Below, piece by piece: positions 54,503-63,282 of a DNA stretch of 64,000 nt. Position 1 is the first letter of the stretch; each line of letters begins with the position of its first letter. The position numbers were made by a program, and so were the translations under genes. Source of the DNA: Comamonas koreensis (GTDB lineage: Bacteria > Pseudomonadota > Gammaproteobacteria > Burkholderiales > Burkholderiaceae_C); NCBI RefSeq assembly GCF_014076495.1, contig NZ_CP043575.1:4278001-4342000 (forward strand), given 5' to 3'. The notes below the pieces were generated by a model. That model did not search any database. It had not been told where the DNA came from and saw only the letters and a list, made by a program, of their open reading frames with translations.

Positions 54503-55744
54503 TCAAGCCAGAAACAGCTCCTGCAGGTCGCTCAGAAAGTCAAAACCACGCTCTGTGGGGGTGACCTTCTGAAAGTCCAGCTTCACGAGGCCCTTGGCCT
54601 CGGCCTCGTGCAAGGCCTTGGCAATGGAGCTGAGCGGCAGACCGGTGCGGTCCAGGTAGTCCTGTAGCGCAAAGCCCTCGCGCAGGCGCAGCGCATTGAG
54701 CATGAACTCAAACGGCAGATCGGCGCGCTTGACCTCGTCGTCCTGCGCCAGTGCATTGCCCTGCAAAGCCTGGGTCATGTAACGGGCCGGGTCGCGCAGC
54801 CGCACCTGGCGCACCACGCGGTGGGCAAAGCTCAGCTTGCTGTGGGCGCCCGCGCCAATGCCCAGGTAGTCGCCAAACAGCCAGTAGTTGCTGTTGTGCA
54901 CGCAGGCATGGCCGGGCTTGGCATAGGCCGAGACCTCGTAGCGCTGCATGCCGGCCTGCGCCGTGCGCGCGGTGATCTGGTCAAGCATGGCATAGGCCAC
55001 ATCGTCCTCGGGCACGGCGGGCGGGTACTTCGCAAAAAAGGTGTTGGGCTCGATGGTCAGGTGGTAGATCGAGATGTGCGGCGGCGCAAATCCCAGCGCC
55101 TTGTCCAGGTCCCGCGCCAGGTCCTGGGCGGTCTGGCCTGGCAGGGCATACATGATGTCGAGGTTGAAGGTCTCGAAGCTGCTGGCGGCCTCTTCGACGG
55201 CGGCCATCGCCTGCGCGCCATTGTGCACGCGGCCAATGGCCTCCAGAAAGCGGTCATCAAAGCTCTGCACGCCAATCGACAGCCGGGTGATGCCCGCGCC
55301 GCGAAAGGCCCGAAAGCGGTCCTTCTCGAAGGTGCCAGGGTTGGCCTCCATCGTGATCTCGCAACCCGCGTCCACGCGCAGGCGGGCGCGAATGGCCGAG
55401 ATCAGCCGGTCAATCGACTCGGGCGAAAACAGGCTGGGCGTGCCGCCGCCCAGAAAAATGCTGTGGATGCTGCGCCCCCAGATGAGCGGCAGGGCCTGCT
55501 CCAGGTCGGCGATCAGCGCATCGATATAGCGCTCCTCGGGCACCGCATGGCGGCCGTCCCGCACTTCGTGCGAATTGAAATCGCAGTACGGGCATTTCTT
55601 GATGCACCAGGGCAGGTGCACATAGAGCGACAGCGGCGGCAGGCTGGGCAGCTGCAAGGTGCCCGGGCGCATGTAATGCTGGATGTCGCGCTGCACCACC
55701 TGCTCAGAAGGCTGCGCCACTTGCAGCGGAATATGCACCCCCAT
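54503..55744 (-). CDS. hemW: Radical SAM haem chaperone HemW
   Basis: 413 residues. The radical-SAM cluster motif is CIKKCPYC (about residues 47-54), followed by the GGGTPS SAM-binding loop. The protein lacks the N-terminal extension of oxygen-independent coproporphyrinogen oxidase HemN, which places it with HemW, a haem-insertion chaperone. AAGGA just upstream supports ATG 55744, which lies one base after the rdgB stop, so the two are co-translated. Confidence 0.92.
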   Translation of the reverse strand: MGVHIPLQVAQPSEQVVQRDIQHYMRPGTLQLPSLPPLSLYVHLPWCIKKCPYCDFNSHEVRDGRHAVPEERYIDALIADLEQALPLIWGRSIHSIFLGGGTPSLFSPESIDRLISAIRARLRVDAGCEITMEANPGTFEKDRFRAFRGAGITRLSIGVQSFDDRFLEAIGRVHNGAQAMAAVEEAASSFETFNLDIMYALPGQTAQDLARDLDKALGFAPPHISIYHLTIEPNTFFAKYPPAVPEDDVAYAMLDQITARTAQAGMQRYEVSAYAKPGHACVHNSNYWLFGDYLGIGAGAHSKLSFAHRVVRQVRLRDPARYMTQALQGNALAQDDEVKRADLPFEFMLNALRLREGFALQDYLDRTGLPLSSIAKALHEAEAKGLVKLDFQKVTPTERGFDFLSDLQELFLA

Positions 55745-55745
55745 C

Positions 55746-56381
55746 TCAGTCCTTGGGGGCAGCGGCCACCATCGGCGCGCCGGCCAGCCAGCTGTCCCGC
55801 AGCAGTGCCATCATCTGGCGCGAGGAGCGGCCCCGGTGGCTGTGCGCATGCTTGACCTCGGTGGCCATCTGCGCAAAGGTCATGCCCAGTGCGGGAATCA
55901 GCAGCACCGGGTCAAAGCCAAAGCCGCCCTCGCCCAGCGGCTCGGTCGTGATCTCGGCGGCCACGCGGCCGACGGCCACCAGCGGCTCCGGGTCCTTGGG
56001 GTGGCGCACCGCCACCAGCGTGCTCACCATGGCCGCGCGGCGGTCGGTGACGCCCTGCATTTGCTCGAGCAGCGCGCGCACATTGTTGGCATCGCTTTTG
56101 TCGTAGCCAAACTGCGTGCAGTAGTAGGCGGTATCCACCCCGGGCAGGCCGCCAAAGGCTGCCACGCACAGGCCGGCATCATCGGCAATCGCGGGCAGTC
56201 CGGTGCGCTCGGCGGCAAAGCGGGCCTTGCTCAAGGCGTTTTCCAGGAAGGTGCCATAAGGCTCGGGCGCCTCGCCCTCCATCAACGCGCCTTGGGGCAC
56301 CAGGCTCACGCCCAGGGGCTCGAACATGGCCTGCAGCTCGGCGAGTTTGCCCTGGTTGTTGGAAGCAAGAACGATTTTCAT
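55746..56381 (-). CDS. rdgB: Non-canonical purine NTP pyrophosphatase RdgB/HAM1
   Basis: 211 residues. The opening MKIVLASNNQGKLAE and the DDAGLCV (about residue 68), GEGGFGFDP and HRGRSSR motifs are those of the ITPase family, which hydrolyses ITP, dITP and XTP to keep the nucleotide pool clean. It sits directly before hemW in one unit. Confidence 0.93.
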   Translation of the reverse strand: MKIVLASNNQGKLAELQAMFEPLGVSLVPQGALMEGEAPEPYGTFLENALSKARFAAERTGLPAIADDAGLCVAAFGGLPGVDTAYYCTQFGYDKSDANNVRALLEQMQGVTDRRAAMVSTLVAVRHPKDPEPLVAVGRVAAEITTEPLGEGGFGFDPVLLIPALGMTFAQMATEVKHAHSHRGRSSRQMMALLRDSWLAGAPMVAAAPKD

Positions 56382-56442
56382 GGGTCGGCACCAGCGGCTG
56401 CGCCGGGATCCCCGGGCAGCCCGCTGCTTTTTTGAGAACGGT

Positions 56443-56472
56443 AAAAACAGGCCTGGCGGCCTTGCGCCGCCA
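56443..56472 (-). terminator. Terminator of the kinase-phosphatase unit
   Basis: On the minus strand arms tggcggc and gccgcca (plus positions 56466-56472 and 56454-56460) enclose a five-base loop, and a T run follows six bases later (56448-56443). It lies about 55 bases after the PP2C stop. Confidence 0.55.
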
Positions 56473-56526
56473 TGCCAGGACAGGCTGAATTATCGGACCA
56501 GCGACAAAACGCAGTGCGTGCCGGGC

Positions 56527-57366
56527 TTATGCGGCCGGGGCGTCGGGCTTGGGCGGGGCCTGATGGCCAGCCTCAGGCTCTGGCGCTGGCGGCAAGGTGT
56601 CGCTCACCGGGTCTTCGGATTCAAAGCGCTCGGCACCGGGCATCTCCCACTCCATCGCCACGGCCGTGACGTTGTCGCTGGTCGCCCCCGCCTTGCGCAG
56701 CGCGGCATCGATCAGGTCGGGAATGGCGCGCGAGACCGACTTGTTGGCCAGCTCGCGGGCAATCACGGTCTCGGAGACGCTGCTCCAGAGGCCGTCGGAG
56801 CACAGCATGATGCGGTCGCTGCGGTGCATCTCGGTGGGGCCGGCCACATCGAAGAACGGACGCGAGGGGCTGCCCAGGCAGGTGAACAGCACATTGCGGT
56901 TGAAGCGGTCGGGGTTGATGCTGGTCACGCCCGAGCCGCGCAGCTCCATATAGGAGTGGTCGCGCGTGCGCGCCAGCACCTTGCCGCTGCGCACCAGGTA
57001 GAGGCGCGAGTCGCCGCAATGCACCCACCAGATATTGCCATCCTGCACCACCGAGGCCACCAAGGTGGTGCGTGGCGGGTCATCCATATTGTTGGCAATC
57101 GCGTACTTGAGGATGTTGTGGTGCGCCGAGAGCAGCGCGTTCTCAAGGAACTCGGCCGGGTCTTCCAGCTTGGGGCGCGCGAGGCGCTGAAAATCCAGCG
57201 ACACCGTCTGCAAGGCCAGTTGCGCGGCCACTTCCCCTTCCGGATGCCCTCCCATGCCATCGGCCACGACAAACAGACAGGCTTCCTTGGTATAGCTATA
57301 CCCCATCCTGTCTTCGTTTTTTTCCCGCCCGCCCTTGCGGCTGAGCTGGAAGACCGAGAACTTCAT
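56527..57366 (-). CDS. PP2C-family serine/threonine phosphatase
   Basis: 279 residues. The metal-binding motifs are EKNEDR (E18, D19), VVADGMGGHPEG (D36), CSDGLWSSVSE and DNVTAVAM, all intact. A short Pro/Glu-rich tail follows the catalytic domain. It would reverse phosphorylation by the kinase gene just upstream; its ATG overlaps the kinase stop by four bases. Confidence 0.92.
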   Translation of the reverse strand: MKFSVFQLSRKGGREKNEDRMGYSYTKEACLFVVADGMGGHPEGEVAAQLALQTVSLDFQRLARPKLEDPAEFLENALLSAHHNILKYAIANNMDDPPRTTLVASVVQDGNIWWVHCGDSRLYLVRSGKVLARTRDHSYMELRGSGVTSINPDRFNRNVLFTCLGSPSRPFFDVAGPTEMHRSDRIMLCSDGLWSSVSETVIARELANKSVSRAIPDLIDAALRKAGATSDNVTAVAMEWEMPGAERFESEDPVSDTLPPAPEPEAGHQAPPKPDAPAA

Positions 57367-58355
57367 TTGGTTTGGCCTCCGCCCACGCGCTTTTTGGTAT
57401 CGCTGACCAGCGAATCAATCGACATACGAACCTTCTCGGAGACGCTCAGTTTGGTATAGCGGCGCTCGTCTTCGCGCGCCAGCTCTTTTTGTAATAGGAA
57501 CACCGATTGGGGCCGGGCCTGGGGGTCAAGCGCCATGCACCACTCCACCAGCTCGATCAGGTTGTCCGAGTACACGCCGCGCACCTTGGACATGGCCAGG
57601 CTCAGGCGGTCCTTTTCCTGGCGCTTGGGCGCATCGTTGGGCGGAATACCCTGCATGCAGGCATAGATGCAGGCACCGATCGCATAGATGTCGGTCCAGG
57701 GGCCCAGCGACATATCGCGGCGGTACATCTCGGGCGCGGCAAAACCGGGCGTGTACATGGGGCGGACAAAGTTGCCCTCCTTGCTCAGCACCTCGCGGGC
57801 AGCGCCAAAGTCGATCATCACCGCCTTGTTGTCGTCGGTGATGAAGATGTTGGCCGGCTTGATATCGAGGTGAAGCATCTTGTGCTGGTGCACGATGCGC
57901 AGACCGCGCAGCACCTCGTCGAACAGCGAGCGGATCGTGGACTCGCGGAAGACCTTGGCTTCCTTGAGATCGCGGGCGGTGACGACAAAATCCTGCAAGG
58001 TGGCCCCTTGCAGGTAGTTCATCACCATGTAGACGGTGTCGTTCTCGCGGAAGAAGTTGTATACGCTGACGACCGAGGAGTGCGAGATCTGGGCGAGCGC
58101 GCGGCCCTCTTCAAAGAAACTCTTGAGGCCCAGGCGGTACAGCGACAGCTTGTCGGGCTCGATGCTCGGCGACAGCGACCCCGGCGCACGGGTGGCCAGG
58201 CTGGACGGCAAATACTCCTTGATGGCGACCTGCTGGCCATCGGGCGCCAGCGCCAGATAGACCACCCCGAACCCCCCCGCCGATATGCGCCGCACGATCC
58301 GGTAGCCACCGATGACGGTATTGGCTGGTAGCGGCGCAGGCTTTACTTTTGACAT
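57363..58355 (-). CDS. Soluble serine/threonine protein kinase (Hanks type)
   Basis: 330 residues with a complete kinase domain: glycine loop SAGGFGVV (25-32), catalytic Lys in VAIKEY (K46), HLDIKPAN (D164, K166, N169) and DFG (D182-G184). Because it reads HLD rather than HRD, it belongs to the non-RD type. There is no membrane segment or extracellular domain, so it is cytoplasmic. ATG 58355 is used because homology starts there. It forms a pair with the PP2C gene and is divergent from yicC. Confidence 0.9.
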   Translation of the reverse strand: MSKVKPAPLPANTVIGGYRIVRRISAGGFGVVYLALAPDGQQVAIKEYLPSSLATRAPGSLSPSIEPDKLSLYRLGLKSFFEEGRALAQISHSSVVSVYNFFRENDTVYMVMNYLQGATLQDFVVTARDLKEAKVFRESTIRSLFDEVLRGLRIVHQHKMLHLDIKPANIFITDDNKAVMIDFGAAREVLSKEGNFVRPMYTPGFAAPEMYRRDMSLGPWTDIYAIGACIYACMQGIPPNDAPKRQEKDRLSLAMSKVRGVYSDNLIELVEWCMALDPQARPQSVFLLQKELAREDERRYTKLSVSEKVRMSIDSLVSDTKKRVGGGQTK

Positions 58356-58427
58356 AGTTTGATGAACAACGCAGGTATATGAGAAGCCTGATAATGAGCG
58401 CGATTGCAAGCAACCTCATACAGTCCT

Positions 58428-59339
58428 ATGCCAGTTTACAGCATGACAGGCTATGCCTCTGTCCAGCAAAGCATCCCACCTGACGGTGACAACAATGCTC
58501 CCTCCCTCTGGCGCGTCGGACTGGAAATTCGCTCGGTTAACAGCCGTTTTCTCGATTTATCTTTCAAGCTTCCGGAAGATCTCAGAAGCTGCGAACCACA
58601 GTTACGCTCTCTGGTAGATAATAGTCTCAAGCGTGGCAAGGTGGAAGTACGTGTACTGATCAACAGTGAACAGGCTTCCAGCGTGCCCGTCGCCTCGCCC
58701 CGCCTGCTCCAGCAGCTGGGCAGCTTCCAGGACACTGTCAAGGCCTGGATGCCAACGGCCCAGCCCTTCACTGTGGCAGAAGTACTACGCCTGAGCGGCA
58801 GCGGCAACATCGAGCTGCCCGAGAACTGGGCCGACAATGTGGCCGCGCTGTGCCAGCAAGCCCTCAAGACCCTGCTCGACGCCCGCCAACGCGAAGGCAA
58901 GCGCCTGGCCGACATGCTGCAAGACCGCATCAAGCAGCTGCGCCAACTGGCTGAACAGGCCGAGCCCCTGATCCCCGAGCTGGTCAAACAGCAAAAGCAG
59001 CGCTTTTTGGAGCGCTGGCAAGAAGCGATGGCGCTGAGCGCCGGCAGCGTCTCGCCCGAAGCGGCCCAGGACCGTGCGCTGACCGAAGCGACCTCCTTTG
59101 CGATCCGCATCGATGTGGCCGAAGAACTCACCCGCATGCGCTCGCACCTGGAAGAAATCAGCCGCCTGCTGACCAAGGGTGGCGATATCGGCAAGCGCCT
59201 GGACTTTCTGATCCAGGAGCTGCACCGCGAGGCCAACACCTTGGGCTCCAAGTCCGCTGCGCTGGATCTGACCCGCATCAGCGTGGACATGAAGGTCCTG
59301 ATCGAGCAGATGCGCGAACAAGTGCAAAACATCGAATAA
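58428..59339 (+). CDS. yicC: YicC-family protein
   Basis: 303 residues. The YicC N-terminal motif SMTGYAS and the [10 protein letters not shown] segment are present, and the conserved DUF1732 C-terminus ([18 protein letters not shown]) is intact. YicC proteins are RNA-associated nucleases or adaptors. It lies 17 bases before gmk. ATG 58428 is preferred over an upstream TTG at 58404. Confidence 0.9.
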   Translation: MPVYSMTGYASVQQSIPPDGDNNAPSLWRVGLEIRSVNSRFLDLSFKLPEDLRSCEPQLRSLVDNSLKRGKVEVRVLINSEQASSVPVASPRLLQQLGSFQDTVKAWMPTAQPFTVAEVLRLSGSGNIELPENWADNVAALCQQALKTLLDARQREGKRLADMLQDRIKQLRQLAEQAEPLIPELVKQQKQRFLERWQEAMALSAGSVSPEAAQDRALTEATSFAIRIDVAEELTRMRSHLEEISRLLTKGGDIGKRLDFLIQELHREANTLGSKSAALDLTRISVDMKVLIEQMREQVQNIE

Positions 59340-59356
59340 GAAGCCAGAGTCTCTCT

Positions 59357-59995
59357 ATGGAATACCCCGGAAACCTCTTTGTCGTCTCAGCCCCCAGCGG
59401 CGCGGGCAAGTCGTCCCTCGTCAAGGCCCTCCTCGAGCTCGACTCGCAAGTCTTTCGCTCCATCTCCCACACCACGCGCTCGCCGCGTGGCCAGGAAAAG
59501 CATGGGCGCGAATACTACTTCGCCTCGCGCGATGACTTCGAGCGCATGATTGCCTCCAATGCGTTTGTCGAATGGGCCAATGTGCATGGCAACCTCTACG
59601 GCACCTCCAAGAAGGCCATCGAGGAGCGCCTGGCCAAGGGCACCGATATCGTGCTGGAGATCGACTACCAGGGCGCTTTGCAGATCAAGCAAAGCTTCCC
59701 CCACGCCGTGCTGATCTTCATCCTGCCACCCAGCTGGGAAGAGCTGCGCTCGCGCCTGGAGAACCGCGGCGAGGACGCCTCCGACGTCATCGAAAAGCGC
59801 CTCACGAACGCGCGCGAGGAGATGGCGCAGGTCCACAAATTCGACTTCGTTATAATTAACGAATTGTTCGAGCGCGCTTTGTTCGATTTGAAGGCCGTTG
59901 TACATTCACAACGCTTGCGCTATTCGGCCCAAAAGCGTGTTCGCAGCGAAATATTCTCGTCACTCGACATCCCTGTTACCCTGGAGAACTCCTGA
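59357..59995 (+). CDS. gmk: Guanylate kinase
   Basis: 212 residues. The P-loop APSGAGKS is at 12-19, with the GMP-binding segment [10 protein letters not shown] and the lid region RLxNRGED. It phosphorylates GMP to GDP. The stop overlaps the rpoZ start by one base (TGATG). Confidence 0.95.
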   Translation: MEYPGNLFVVSAPSGAGKSSLVKALLELDSQVFRSISHTTRSPRGQEKHGREYYFASRDDFERMIASNAFVEWANVHGNLYGTSKKAIEERLAKGTDIVLEIDYQGALQIKQSFPHAVLIFILPPSWEELRSRLENRGEDASDVIEKRLTNAREEMAQVHKFDFVIINELFERALFDLKAVVHSQRLRYSAQKRVRSEIFSSLDIPVTLENS

Positions 59996-60198
59996 TGGCC
60001 CGCATCACCGTTGAAGACTGCCTCGACAAAATCCCTAACCGCTTCCAACTGGTTCTGGCCGCTACCTACCGCGCCCGCATGCTGAGCCAAGGCCACACGC
60101 CCAAAATCGAAAGCCGCAACAAGCCGGCCGTGACCGCGCTGCGCGAAATCGCTGCAGGCAAGGTAGGCCTGGAAATGCTGAAAAAAGTACCCGGCTAA
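59995..60198 (+). CDS. rpoZ: RNA polymerase omega subunit
   Basis: 67 residues, the normal size. The omega signature [16 protein letters not shown] and the [11 protein letters not shown] segment are intact. It overlaps gmk and is followed by a terminator, so gmk-rpoZ is one unit and spoT probably has its own promoter. Confidence 0.95.
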   Translation: MARITVEDCLDKIPNRFQLVLAATYRARMLSQGHTPKIESRNKPAVTALREIAAGKVGLEMLKKVPG

Positions 60199-60215
60199 GC
60201 CCCTGCTTATGCAAC

Positions 60216-60245
60216 AAAATGGCACCGAATGGCGGTGCCATTTTT
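60216..60245 (+). terminator. Rho-independent terminator between rpoZ and spoT
   Basis: Arms aaaatggcaccg (60216-60227) and cggtgccatttt (60233-60244) with a five-base loop run into T residues. It lies 18 bases after the rpoZ stop. Confidence 0.85.
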
Positions 60246-60289
60246 CTTGGTATTCACACAAATTTGTCATCGCACGCTACAGTTAAGGC

Positions 60290-62542
60290 GTGAAGTCCGT
60301 GTCCATCCCCTCCGCACCCGCCCAAGTCTCTGGCGTCATCGCTACCGCCGCAGCCAAGCCTGCCATGTCGTATCCGGTAGTGGTGAGTGCCTACGCCGAA
60401 TTTCTGGAGAAGCTCGACTACCTCGGTGAAGCAGATCTGGCCCTGGTCGAAGAAGCTTTTGATTTCGCAGCCAAGGCCCACACCGGCCAGTTCCGCAGCA
60501 GTGGTGACCCCTACATCACCCACCCCATTGCGGTCGCCGAGATCTGCGCGAGCTGGAAGCTCGACGCCCAGGCGCTGATGGCCGCGCTGATGCATGACGC
60601 GATGGAGGACTGCGGCGTCACCCGTGATGACATTGCGCGCCAGTTTGGCGACACGGTGGCCGAGCTGGTCGATGGCCTCACCAAGCTGGACAAGCTGCAG
60701 TTCAACTCGCGCGAAGAGAACCAGGCCGAGTCGTTCCGCAAGATGCTGCTGGCGATGGCGCGCGATGTGCGCGTCATCCTCGTCAAGCTGGCTGACCGCA
60801 CCCACAACATGCGCACCATGTCCGACATGCCGCGCAGCAAATGGGGACGCATCTCGACCGAGACCATGGAGATCCATGTGCCCATTGCCAACCGGCTGGG
60901 CATCAACCGGGTCTACCGCGAGCTGCAGGACCTGGCCTTCAAGCACCTCTACCCCTGGCGCCATGACACGCTGGTCAAGGCGCTGGGCCGCTCGCGCAAC
61001 CGGCGCAAGGACGTGGTCCAGAAGATCCATGCCGAGGTCGATTCGGCCTTTGCCAAATCTGGCATCAAGATCCGCCTGGGCAACCAGGAAAAAACACTCT
61101 ACGCCATCTACAAGAAGATGGATGGCAAGCGCCTGTCGTTTGCCCAGGTGACCGACTCCTACGCGGTGCGCGTCATCGTGCCCAACCTGATCGACTGTTA
61201 CACTGCGCTGGGCGTGCTGCACCAGGTGTTCCGCCCCGTGCCCTCCAAATTCCGCGACTACATCGCCAACCCCAAGTCGAACGGCTACCAGTCGCTGCAC
61301 ACCACGTTGGTCGGCCCCTCGGGCGTGAGCATGGATTTCCAGATCCGCACCGAAGACATGAACCTGGTCGATGAGTACGGCGTGCTCACACACTGGATGA
61401 TCCAGGCGCGGGCCATGCCCAACGGCGAGCAGCTGGGCAACAAATGGGTGCAGTCGCTGCTCGACATCCAGGATGAGACACACGACGCCCATGAGTTCTG
61501 GGACAACGTGCGCGTGGACCTGTTCCCCGACTCGGTCTATGTGTTCACGCCCAAGAACCAGATGCTCACCTTGCCCCGGGGCGCGACCGTGCTGGACTTT
61601 GCCTACGCGATCCACTCCAATGTGGGCGAGCGCACGCAAGGCGCGCGCATCAACAACGAGCAGGTGCCGCTGAGCACCGTGCTCAAGAGCGGCGATGTGA
61701 TCGAGATCTCGACCTCGCCCGATGCCGCGCCCCATCCCTCCTGGCTCACGATTGTGCGCACGGGCCGCGCCAAGTCCAAGATCCGCTACTACCTCAAGAC
61801 CCAGGGCCAGAACGAGACCGCTGCGCTGGGCGAGCGCCTGCTCTTGCAGGCGATGCGGGCCGAAGGCATCTCGCAGTTGCCCGAAGACAAGGCCGTCTGG
61901 GACAGCCTGCTCACCCGCCTTGAAGCGCGCAACAAGGTGGAGCTGTTCAACGACATCGGCCAGGGCAAGCGCATTGCCGTGTTTGCCGCCAAGCAGGTGG
62001 TGGACCTGCTGGCCGAGCAAGGCCAGCGGCCGGACGCTGTGCTGCTGAGCCAGGAGCGCTTCAAGACCGGCGCCAGCACCGCCACCTCAGCGCTGGTGCT
62101 TGATGGCTCACCCAATGCCGCTGTCAAATACGCCAAATGCTGCCGCCCCGTGCCGGGCGACCCGATTGCCGCCCACCTGGACCGCAATGCCGGCCTCGTG
62201 GTGCACAACGCCCAGTGCGCCGTCTGCAAGCGACTGCTGGCCAAGGATGCCGAGCATTTTGTCGATGTGGAATGGGCCGATGAGCCCGCCAGCGAGTTCG
62301 ACACCGGCGTCGTCGTCACCATCAACAATGGCAAGGGAGTGTTGGGCAAGATTGCCGCCGAGATTGCCGCCATGGGCTCGGACATCACCCACATCACGAT
62401 GGATGACGAAGTGGCGATGGACACGATGGCGCTGCGCTTTGTGCTGACCGTCAAGGACCGTGCCCAGGTTGAGCTGCTGCTGCGCCAGCTGGTCAAGCTG
62501 CCCTATGTGCTGCGTGCGCACCGGGTGCTGCCCGTCGCCTGA
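60290..62542 (+). CDS. spoT: Bifunctional (p)ppGpp synthetase/hydrolase, RelA/SpoT family
   Basis: 750 residues. The HD hydrolase domain is intact (MHDAMEDCG, with the paired His/Asp and ITHP), as is the synthetase domain (KLADRTHNMRTM then YTALGVLHQVF and NGYQSLHTT). A TGS domain and C-terminal ACT domain follow. Intact hydrolase motifs favour the bifunctional SpoT type. GTG 60290 is the annotated start, but an ATG at 60365 also precedes all conserved regions. Confidence 0.92.
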   Translation: MKSVSIPSAPAQVSGVIATAAAKPAMSYPVVVSAYAEFLEKLDYLGEADLALVEEAFDFAAKAHTGQFRSSGDPYITHPIAVAEICASWKLDAQALMAALMHDAMEDCGVTRDDIARQFGDTVAELVDGLTKLDKLQFNSREENQAESFRKMLLAMARDVRVILVKLADRTHNMRTMSDMPRSKWGRISTETMEIHVPIANRLGINRVYRELQDLAFKHLYPWRHDTLVKALGRSRNRRKDVVQKIHAEVDSAFAKSGIKIRLGNQEKTLYAIYKKMDGKRLSFAQVTDSYAVRVIVPNLIDCYTALGVLHQVFRPVPSKFRDYIANPKSNGYQSLHTTLVGPSGVSMDFQIRTEDMNLVDEYGVLTHWMIQARAMPNGEQLGNKWVQSLLDIQDETHDAHEFWDNVRVDLFPDSVYVFTPKNQMLTLPRGATVLDFAYAIHSNVGERTQGARINNEQVPLSTVLKSGDVIEISTSPDAAPHPSWLTIVRTGRAKSKIRYYLKTQGQNETAALGERLLLQAMRAEGISQLPEDKAVWDSLLTRLEARNKVELFNDIGQGKRIAVFAAKQVVDLLAEQGQRPDAVLLSQERFKTGASTATSALVLDGSPNAAVKYAKCCRPVPGDPIAAHLDRNAGLVVHNAQCAVCKRLLAKDAEHFVDVEWADEPASEFDTGVVVTINNGKGVLGKIAAEIAAMGSDITHITMDDEVAMDTMALRFVLTVKDRAQVELLLRQLVKLPYVLRAHRVLPVA

Positions 62543-62547
62543 GCTCC

Positions 62548-62609
62548 TCCCGATAGCGATCGGGACAGCCCCCCAACAACAGCGCGCCTTAAAGGCGCGC
62601 TTGTATTTT
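62548..62609 (+). terminator. Tandem hairpins ending spoT
   Basis: The first stem is tcccgat (62548-62554) with atcggga (62559-62565). The second is gcgcgcc with ggcgcgc inside 62582-62600, followed by ttgtatttt. The second is the better terminator, and on the other strand it also flanks the end of greB. Confidence 0.65.
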
Positions 62610-62623
62610 GAGAACGGGCTATT

Positions 62624-63184
62624 TCAAGAGGTCCCCGGCTCCGGGTACTGCACACCCAGCACCTCCAAAACCCGCATCCCGCCGGGCGTGGGCAGCTGCA
62701 CCTCATCGCCAATGCGGGCCTTGAGCAGCGCCCGCGCAATCGGGGCCACCCAGCTGACCTGGCCCCGGCTGGCATCGGCCTCGTCGATGCCCATGATGGT
62801 GATCGACTCCTCGCTGCCATGCTGGTCGCAGTAGTGCACCGTCGCCCCAAAATACACCTGGTCGCTGCCGTGGTGCACCCCCGGGTCCACCACCTCGGCC
62901 GCCTCCATGCGCTTGGTCAGAAAGCGGATACGCCGGTCAATCTCGCGCAAGCGCTTCTTGCCATACAGGTAGTCGCCGTTTTCCGAGCGGTCGCCATTGC
63001 TCGCCGCCCAGTGCACCACCTCCACCACCTTGGGCCGCTCATCATCGATCAGTTGCAGCAGCTCCTGCTCGAGCGCGCGGTAGCCCCCGGGCGTGATGTA
63101 GTTCTTGCCGCCAGCAATCTTGGGCAGCTGCGGCAGGTCATCATCGTCGTCGTTGTCTGTCTCTTTGGTAAAGGCCTTGTTCAT
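62624..63184 (-). CDS. greB: Transcription elongation factor GreB
   Basis: 186 residues: an N-terminal coiled-coil domain (about 35-105, with YITPGGYRALEQELLQL and SENGDYLYGKKRL) and a C-terminal FKBP-like domain. The tip carries the acidic residues needed for transcript cleavage. The extra N-terminal stretch with five Asp residues (about 11-16) marks it as GreB rather than GreA. ATG 63184 is used; the frame is open upstream. Confidence 0.9.
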   Translation of the reverse strand: MNKAFTKETDNDDDDDLPQLPKIAGGKNYITPGGYRALEQELLQLIDDERPKVVEVVHWAASNGDRSENGDYLYGKKRLREIDRRIRFLTKRMEAAEVVDPGVHHGSDQVYFGATVHYCDQHGSEESITIMGIDEADASRGQVSWVAPIARALLKARIGDEVQLPTPGGMRVLEVLGVQYPEPGTS

Positions 63185-63221
63185 CCTGCTATTTAAACAA
63201 AGATTGGCGAAGGCTCCCACC

Positions 63222-63257
63222 AGAAAGAAAAAAGCCTGCCATCGCCATGGCAGGCTT
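63222..63257 (-). terminator. Terminator downstream of the amidase gene
   Basis: On the minus strand arms aagcctgccat and atggcaggctt (plus 63247-63257 and 63232-63242) enclose a four-base loop and run into a T-rich tail (63231-63222). It lies about 25 bases after the amidase stop. Confidence 0.8.
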
Positions 63258-63282
63258 GCCGTCTCAGGGGAGGCCGCTTTGC

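Noticed and set aside
60254..62020. Long open frame antisense to spoT.
   Set aside because: The composition is a mirror of the coding strand; spoT has all family motifs, so the antisense frame is not a gene.
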